Below, in pieces: positions 59,274 to 64,000 of a stretch of DNA of 64,000 bases. Position 1 is the first letter of the stretch. Every line of letters starts with the position of its first letter. Under the pieces are notes generated by a model. That model worked only from the letters and a program-made list of their open reading frames with translations, did no database searches and was not told the origin of the DNA. Source of the DNA: Tritrichomonas musculus (Eukaryota > Parabasalia > Tritrichomonadida > Tritrichomonadidae); contig JAPFFF010000002.1 of the NCBI GenBank assembly GCA_039105265.1, forward strand, positions 8,308,001-8,372,000, read 5' to 3'. A program made the translations under genes and the position numbers.

Positions 59274-61316
59274 TCATTGGTGATAATATCTAAGCACGCC
59301 TGTTTTTCTGAATTTTCCTGTTTTTTCAGCAGCCGCTGAATATTTCACCTTGGGGTGAATAATTGACCTGGATGCCTTTGAAACGGGGGTACCAACAGAC
59401 ATTGACACGCCATGATTTTTCTGGCTTGACTTCTTTGAGATGAGGTCAGGCTCATTCACAAGTGCATTCAATTTTATTTCAGTTTTTGAGAGATTTTCAG
59501 AGCCTATTGAATTTTGAGGAGCTGTCGATGAATTATTCAATGGATGACTATTCAATTGTGCCTTATATCTTGCCTTATGAGAAGGCGTTCGTGGCTGCAG
59601 CTTTTTGCTTTTCTTTACCAAGTTCGTCGAAGGCCCGAAAATGTTCATTGAACGTTGCTGAATTGAGCGAATGAGCGAGTTGATCTGTTTGTCTTTTCGT
59701 TCAATGACGGGGTTTTGTTCAGCTGGCTGCTGCTGAGGCGGGATGATCATTATCCAACCGCCCTTTTCAATGGCCTCTATCGGCGCCTGGCTTCCGTCTA
59801 GAGTGACGATAGACAGCTCGTCAGTAAGAAGCTGTTTTTTCAACTTTTTCTCAATTTCAAAAGTTATCTTCATTGACGGGTTGTCGTTCAGTTCAAGCAG
59901 GATTGGCTCGCAATTCTCATCAATCATAATATCGATTCCGAGAAGATGAAAGAAGCGATGAGTTGGATTTTTAGAGACGGTCATTTCATTTTTGACAAAG
60001 AGACGATCATAACTGTTTCTTTTCTCAGAATTACTAGGTTCTCTCACTTTTTGAGGAGGTTCCTTCACAATTTTCGCTTCCTCTGAATTTTCTGAGGGAG
60101 AAGTTTGAATAGGGTCTGTTTGATTGACTGAAGGCTTCCTAACCGCTCTCCGTGATGGAGGTATCACTACCCTATCGTTAGAATGCGTGTTGGTACTAAC
60201 AAGTGTCACTTTTTTCTTATTGGAGTTAGATTCAGAATCTGGATTAGACTTTTCAACTTCATCAAGCAAAAATTCACCACAAACATTCTTAACAGATGAC
60301 ATTATTTCTGGGTATAACGCAAGAATGGTTAGTATTGAAATTTGCTTGATTTTTGACCATAAAACTTCTCCACCTTTTTCTGAATCTATTTGGCCGATTG
60401 ATTTTAGGACATCTGAAGCAAGACGAGTAAATTCAAATTCATCTTTCTTAATGTTTTTGTTTTCAACATTTATAGCGGTGTTTGTAATGTGTATAAATTT
60501 ATCGTTGAGATTCTTTCTGGTCGGCGGTTCATATTTTTCTGTACAAAAACGTGCAATTCCTTCGTTATAAATAAAAAGTGATAATGGTTGAAGATTTGTT
60601 ATAAGAAGATAAAAACGAAAATCAAATTTATGGCCTTCAATTAGAAATGGATGTACATACTTTTGAACTATTGACGGCGTACTATCGTGGGCTAAGTCAA
60701 AAGAATTTTGTATTAAACGTATTCCCGATCCACAGCATCCCGAGCGTGGTTTAACTATCCAAGTAGGCTGTTCAGGCTCATCAGATAGAATAATTGAAGG
60801 CAAGTCTGATTGCGGCGTAGATTTTGAAGTCTCGATAGAGGCATTATTTTGATCCTTTTCTTTATCATCTTTGATGTCTTTCTCTTCTGATTTTGATGGT
60901 TTGATTTTATTGTAACGAATTTTTAAATATGTTGGATGTCGGCTTTTTGATCGAAGATAATTGCTTTCGCTTCGTGCAATTGACTTTTGATGTTCTTTTT
61001 GAAATTCTTGAAATTGCTGCGGAAGAAGATACGTTTTGGGAAAAAAATCGTAGTAAGTAGGATATAATCTTTGCATTTGATTTAATGAATTAAAAAGTAC
61101 AGACTTGTAGCATAAATAATCCATTCCTGGTATTTTGTTTACGTGCTGTTCTTGCTTTATTGAATTAAACTCTTCAAGAGGAATACTTCCATCCCACCAT
61201 ACTATATTAGCATTTGGGTTATCTGGTGCCATTATAAATCCCATTGACTCTAATACATCATGATATGCATGACAACGGCATCGGCGGATGTCAATTGATA
61301 CATTTTTAGGATTCAT
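59274..61316 (-). CDS. tubulin-tyrosine-ligase-like (TTLL) enzyme
   Basis: 680 residues from ATG 61316; an upstream in-frame codon is TTG, and TCATTT at 61326-61331 places transcription just before this ATG. TTLL features: N-terminal WWDGSIPLEEF and KIPGMDYLCYKSVLF, FFPKTYLLP (about 90), ATP-grasp WIVKPRSGCCGSGIRL (about 185-200), QKYVHPFLIEGHKFDFRFYLL (about 220-240), HITNTAIN (about 280), FFHLLGIDIMIDE and ELNDNPSM (about 470-478). The insertion between about 355 and 445 is disordered and basic/Ser-rich. TTLLs ligate glutamate or glycine to tubulin tails; whether this one is a glutamylase or glycylase cannot be decided. It probably modifies flagellar or axostyle microtubules. Confidence 0.9.
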   Translation of the reverse strand: MNPKNVSIDIRRCRCHAYHDVLESMGFIMAPDNPNANIVWWDGSIPLEEFNSIKQEQHVNKIPGMDYLCYKSVLFNSLNQMQRLYPTYYDFFPKTYLLPQQFQEFQKEHQKSIARSESNYLRSKSRHPTYLKIRYNKIKPSKSEEKDIKDDKEKDQNNASIETSKSTPQSDLPSIILSDEPEQPTWIVKPRSGCCGSGIRLIQNSFDLAHDSTPSIVQKYVHPFLIEGHKFDFRFYLLITNLQPLSLFIYNEGIARFCTEKYEPPTRKNLNDKFIHITNTAINVENKNIKKDEFEFTRLASDVLKSIGQIDSEKGGEVLWSKIKQISILTILALYPEIMSSVKNVCGEFLLDEVEKSNPDSESNSNKKKVTLVSTNTHSNDRVVIPPSRRAVRKPSVNQTDPIQTSPSENSEEAKIVKEPPQKVREPSNSEKRNSYDRLFVKNEMTVSKNPTHRFFHLLGIDIMIDENCEPILLELNDNPSMKITFEIEKKLKKQLLTDELSIVTLDGSQAPIEAIEKGGWIMIIPPQQQPAEQNPVIERKDKQINSLIRSIQQRSMNIFGPSTNLVKKSKKLQPRTPSHKARYKAQLNSHPLNNSSTAPQNSIGSENLSKTEIKLNALVNEPDLISKKSSQKNHGVSMSVGTPVSKASRSIIHPKVKYSAAAEKTGKFRKTGVLRYYHQ

Positions 61317-61325
61317 AATAAACAA

Positions 61326-61331
61326 AAATGA
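61326..61331 (-). promoter_or_regulatory. initiator-like element (TCATTT)
   Basis: TCATTT with presumed +1 A 13 nt before the TTLL ATG; a good consensus match. Confidence 0.5.
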
Positions 61332-62030
61332 AAACTGAAAACTTTTCTAGTACTATAAATCTTTTTCAATTGAAATTTTTACAAAAAGTTGATACCTTCA
61401 ATTTATATTTTTATAATATTTCGGTATCAATTTAATTTTAATATAATAAAAAACTAAATTAATTCTAAATATAATATTTACACAACTATCATAATATTGT
61501 AATTATGATATACTTTATTTATATGAATATTTTCACAATTTATTAAAAATCAAACAAAAATACTATTAGAGTACTTTTTTGATATTTTATATCATATTGA
61601 CATATTTTTAAAAATAAGGATGTTTGAAAGAATAATACAAGATTCAACTTTAAATTTTAAGTTGAATTGAAAATTTAATTAGATTAATTCAAAAATATCT
61701 CTATAAAAAAAAAATAAAATTATTTAATTATTTAATATATATATTAGAAAAATATTCATTTATCAATTAATCTTAAATAATATATAGTTTACATGAAAAT
61801 ATTTTAATATTTATGTATATTAAAAACTTGAAATTGAATAAATACAAATAAAGAAATAATATAATTATATATTTATTAAAATTAACATAAGTAAAAATAA
61901 TTGTATATATATTTTATTGATCAGTATATAATGTTATAAATATATAAATTAAAAAATATATTTAATTATATATTGTTGAATAGAAGAAATAATGCTTATG
62001 TAACATTGAAATTATAATTAAATTATATAA
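61332..62030. other. very AT-rich intergenic DNA
   Basis: About 700 bp of ATATA/TTAAT sequence; no gene, RNA or long repeat recognised. Confidence 0.5.
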
Positions 62031-62699
62031 ACTACGTTGTTTCAGGGATACCTATTTTTGAAGCATTATGGGAGCCGAAAGATGAAGTAATGATACTAAA
62101 TAATTACATTATCAAACGATTTGGTTACATCGCCAATATTTTTATGTTTAGGTGCTATATATAAATTAAGAAAGCAAAGAGAACAGCGACCAAATGATAA
62201 ACAGCCATCAAAAGCTAAACAAGTTGCAATTATCATCAGAAAAGTATTTTCAAATCCAATCTTACTTGGAAACCTTGTTGGATTATTATATGTTTGCACT
62301 AATCTACCAGTTCCTATATATCTTCGTGAGTTATGGCTTATGCTCGGCGATTTATGTCTTCCATTATCACTTTTTTGTGTCGGAGCCTTTTTATCTCAGC
62401 ATTCTTTTGTTTCTTGCCACTGGCTAAAGTTTCTAGCAGCGCTTATACTTAGGGCTTTTATCGGGCCTTTCTTTGCAACAGTATATTCATATGCTCTTTC
62501 TTTAAAACCCAGACTTGCAAGGCAATGCGTAATCATGGCAGCACAACCAACAGCGGTCGCGTGCTTCCAACTGGCGCTGGCAGCTAAAGTTGGACCTGGA
62601 TCTGCATCAACATTAATTTTTTGGACAACTTTGTTAACAGTTCCTATTTTGATTTGTTGGGTAGACATATTAGATGGATTGCATTTATTTGTAGAATAA
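62031..62699 (+). pseudogene. auxin-efflux-carrier (AEC) family transporter, broken and 5' truncated
   Basis: The first frame gives YVVSGIPIFEALWEPKDE (62031-62110), a cytoplasmic-loop motif; after a frameshift at about 62112 the next frame reads TSPIFLCLGAIYKLRK and continues to the stop at 62699. That part has four to five hydrophobic segments (NPILLGNLVGLLYVCTNLPV, LPLSLFCVGAFLS, ALILRAFIGPFFATVYSYAL, STLIFWTTLLTVPILICW) and the AEC-like QPTAVACFQLALAAKVGPGSAS. It corresponds to the C-terminal half of AEC transporters, membrane carriers of organic anions/amino acids. No ATG starts the frame. The complete family member on the other strand at 63.4 kb shows the same half. Confidence 0.7.
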
Positions 62700-62929
62700 G
62701 ATATAATAAATAGAATTATTTTATTTTGTAAAGTATTTAAATTATTTTAAACGTATACATCAATTATTCTCTGCTATCTCTTCTCGTGATGACTGAAGAT
62801 GTAGGCGAACGATTAACTACATAATATATTCGTAATTGAATGAAAAAGTTTTCTTTTTACAACTTTTAAAAAAATTAAAATGACTCACACACTTGATCAA
62901 TAATGTAAAACGGTTCAATTGAAGAATTC

Positions 62930-63212
62930 GTTTTATATGTGTCTTGCAGCAACTATTTACTTTCAAGCCAAATTGCATCATCCATTTGTGAGACTTTGAA
63001 TAAGGCACTGATTGAATATTCAACTTTCTTTGGATCGATTCAAATTTTTCAATATTTTATGATGAATAAAGTTGAATTAGAAGCATCACTTTCAGTTTTT
63101 TAGTAACATTAATCAACATCGCTTTTTATAAATATATATATATGGCTGCATTTCAAGAAGCAGCCAAAAATAATGACGTTGAAGTTGAAATTCTGATAAC
63201 AGGACTTTTGTG
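62930..63212 (+). pseudogene. DUF3447/ankyrin scraps
   Basis: ETLNKALIEYSTFFGSIQIF then MMNKVELEASL (about 62990-63103) matches the DUF3447 core of the genes at 49-52 kb (SLIEYAMFFGAIQIYDHLRIEHVKLT). Then MAAFQEAAKNNDVEVEILIT (63141 on) looks like half an ankyrin repeat, ending at TGA. Only short pieces survive. Confidence 0.5.
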
Positions 63213-63302
63213 AAGATCTTTGTCTTCAGCTTCATTGACTAGTGTTTCAAAGATATCTATTGAATACTTGACTTTAGTTGATAGAAGTTAATATATCTTA
63301 TC

Positions 63303-63326
63303 AAAAAAAAAAAAAAAAAAAAAAAT
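63303..63326. repeat. A24 homopolymer tract
   Basis: 24 consecutive A residues between the DUF3447 scraps and the transporter gene. Confidence 0.7.
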
Positions 63327-63391
63327 ATTGTATTTTGAGAAAGATGATTTCTAAAACTATTTACAAACTTCTCAGCAAAAAATATTTTCTA

Positions 63392-64000
63392 TTAAATGCT
63401 TTCTGGGAAAACATTTAATTTATCTAAAACAATCATCCACACAATAATTGCTGGCAAGAAAATGATGGTTGTCCAAAATATCATAGTTGAAGCGGCCCCT
63501 TGTCCAACTCCGCAACTTGATGCCAATAAATAAGATCCAACAGCAGTTGGCAGGGCAGTCAATACAACGCATTGTGTGGCGGTTTTTCCTTTAACTTTCA
63601 ATAGTTTACAATAAAGCACAGTAAAAGACGGCATAATTACGTGTCTTCCAGCGAGGCAAAAGACAAACTGCAGAATTGGACAAGATATTAGAGAACGTTG
63701 TGCTAAAAAGGAACCAACACATAAACAAGAGCCAGCAAAAACGACTTGGCTCATATATATTAATATTGTATCAAAAAATCTAAAAATTGGCAATTTTAAA
63801 AGTGACCATGAAATTCCAACAATATATCCAAGAATAATTGGATTAATGAAAACATTTTTTAATATTTTGCCACATGAAGCAATATTAAATTTTTCTACTT
63901 CTTCACCTTTTTCTCTATGTTCAAGATTGGATTTGTAAATTTTATATAGATCACTCATTATAAGATAAATGGGTATAATAATCATATCATTACTTAAACA
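63392..64000 (-). CDS. auxin-efflux-carrier (AEC) family transporter, 5' end off window
   Basis: The frame is open from 63392 to the window end; an ATG at 63985 is internal because the frame continues upstream in family-like sequence (LSND before MIII). It carries the C-terminal half with a loop (YKIYKSNLEHREKGEEVEKFN), then hydrophobic segments NPIILGYIVGISWSLLKLP, ILIYMSQVVFAGSCLCVGSFL, ILQFVFCLAGRHVIMPSFTVLY and MIFWTTIIFLPAIIVWMIVLD, and the motif LPTAVGSYLLASSCGVGQGAAS. AEC carriers export or take up small organic anions across membranes. No lesion is seen in the visible part. It converges with the broken paralogue at 62.0-62.7 kb. Confidence 0.75.
   Translation of the reverse strand, partial: CLSNDMIIIPIYLIMSDLYKIYKSNLEHREKGEEVEKFNIASCGKILKNVFINPIILGYIVGISWSLLKLPIFRFFDTILIYMSQVVFAGSCLCVGSFLAQRSLISCPILQFVFCLAGRHVIMPSFTVLYCKLLKVKGKTATQCVVLTALPTAVGSYLLASSCGVGQGAASTMIFWTTIIFLPAIIVWMIVLDKLNVFPESI

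Noticed and set aside
60124-60570. 148-codon plus-strand frame
   Set aside because: Antisense to the TTLL gene, which has strong family motifs.

Overview
The window looks like nuclear DNA of a trichomonad parasite, most likely a Tritrichomonas-type genome. It is very AT-rich, its genes are mostly single open frames read with the standard code, and they are packed on both strands. Its dominant families are typical of trichomonads: BspA-like leucine-rich-repeat (LRR) proteins, DUF3447/ankyrin proteins, tandem TKL-type kinases, a BTB/RCC1 protein, an AIG1-type GTPase, SEL1 repeats and an iron-sulfur flavoprotein. Several genes carry a TCAYWW initiator-like motif just upstream of the ATG, the known trichomonad core promoter. 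Species assignment is inference; no rRNA or tRNA gene was found to anchor it.

Layout. 0-1.3 kb: edge of a BspA gene and a decayed beta-helix surface-protein gene. 1.5-7 kb: an AIG1-type GTPase gene, and an inverted, broken copy of its 5' half across a 2-kb spacer that holds a 21-bp minisatellite; one arm contains a 79-bp MITE-like insertion. 7-11.5 kb: relics of a BTB-type gene, a possible vWA gene, a BspA LRR array without ATG and a SEL1-repeat gene. 12.4-14.1 kb: an intact Polo-like kinase. 14.5-14.8 kb: a GC-rich island. 14.8-16.9 kb: two broken genes. 17.3-19.2 kb: BTB-like/RCC1-repeat protein. 19.7-21.3 kb: direct repeats around an unknown broken ORF. 21.4-22.8 kb: histidine phosphatase. 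23.3-29.6 kb: a 2087-residue protein with six kinase-like domains. 29.8-36.5 kb: two BspA genes and a C2/UBR-finger gene. 36.5-38.8 kb: mobile-looking DNA with a small TIR element and a broken SF2 helicase. 39.4-46.4 kb: BspA, copine, an 18-bp satellite and an unrecognised gene. 46.7-54.9 kb: two divergently oriented blocks of DUF3447, ankyrin and LRR modules. 55.4-61.3 kb: iron-sulfur flavoprotein, a disordered protein, a C2H2 zinc-finger protein and a tubulin-tyrosine-ligase-like enzyme. 61.3-64 kb: two auxin-efflux-carrier-type transporter genes (one broken, one running off the end) and DUF3447 scraps.

The intact genes suggest signalling, cytoskeletal and membrane functions (Polo kinase, kinase array, copine, C2/UBR protein, TTLL) set among surface/repeat families that are being duplicated, converted and broken. 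No operon-like functional cluster is evident. The most unusual items are the kinase array with a single apparently active domain, the interrupted origin-binding-like helicase, the GC-rich island, the MITE with its empty site preserved in the opposite arm, and the repeated ankyrin-module/AT-spacer structure. Some open frames here begin at TTG or GTG; where this happens I moved the start to the first ATG or called the gene 5'-truncated.
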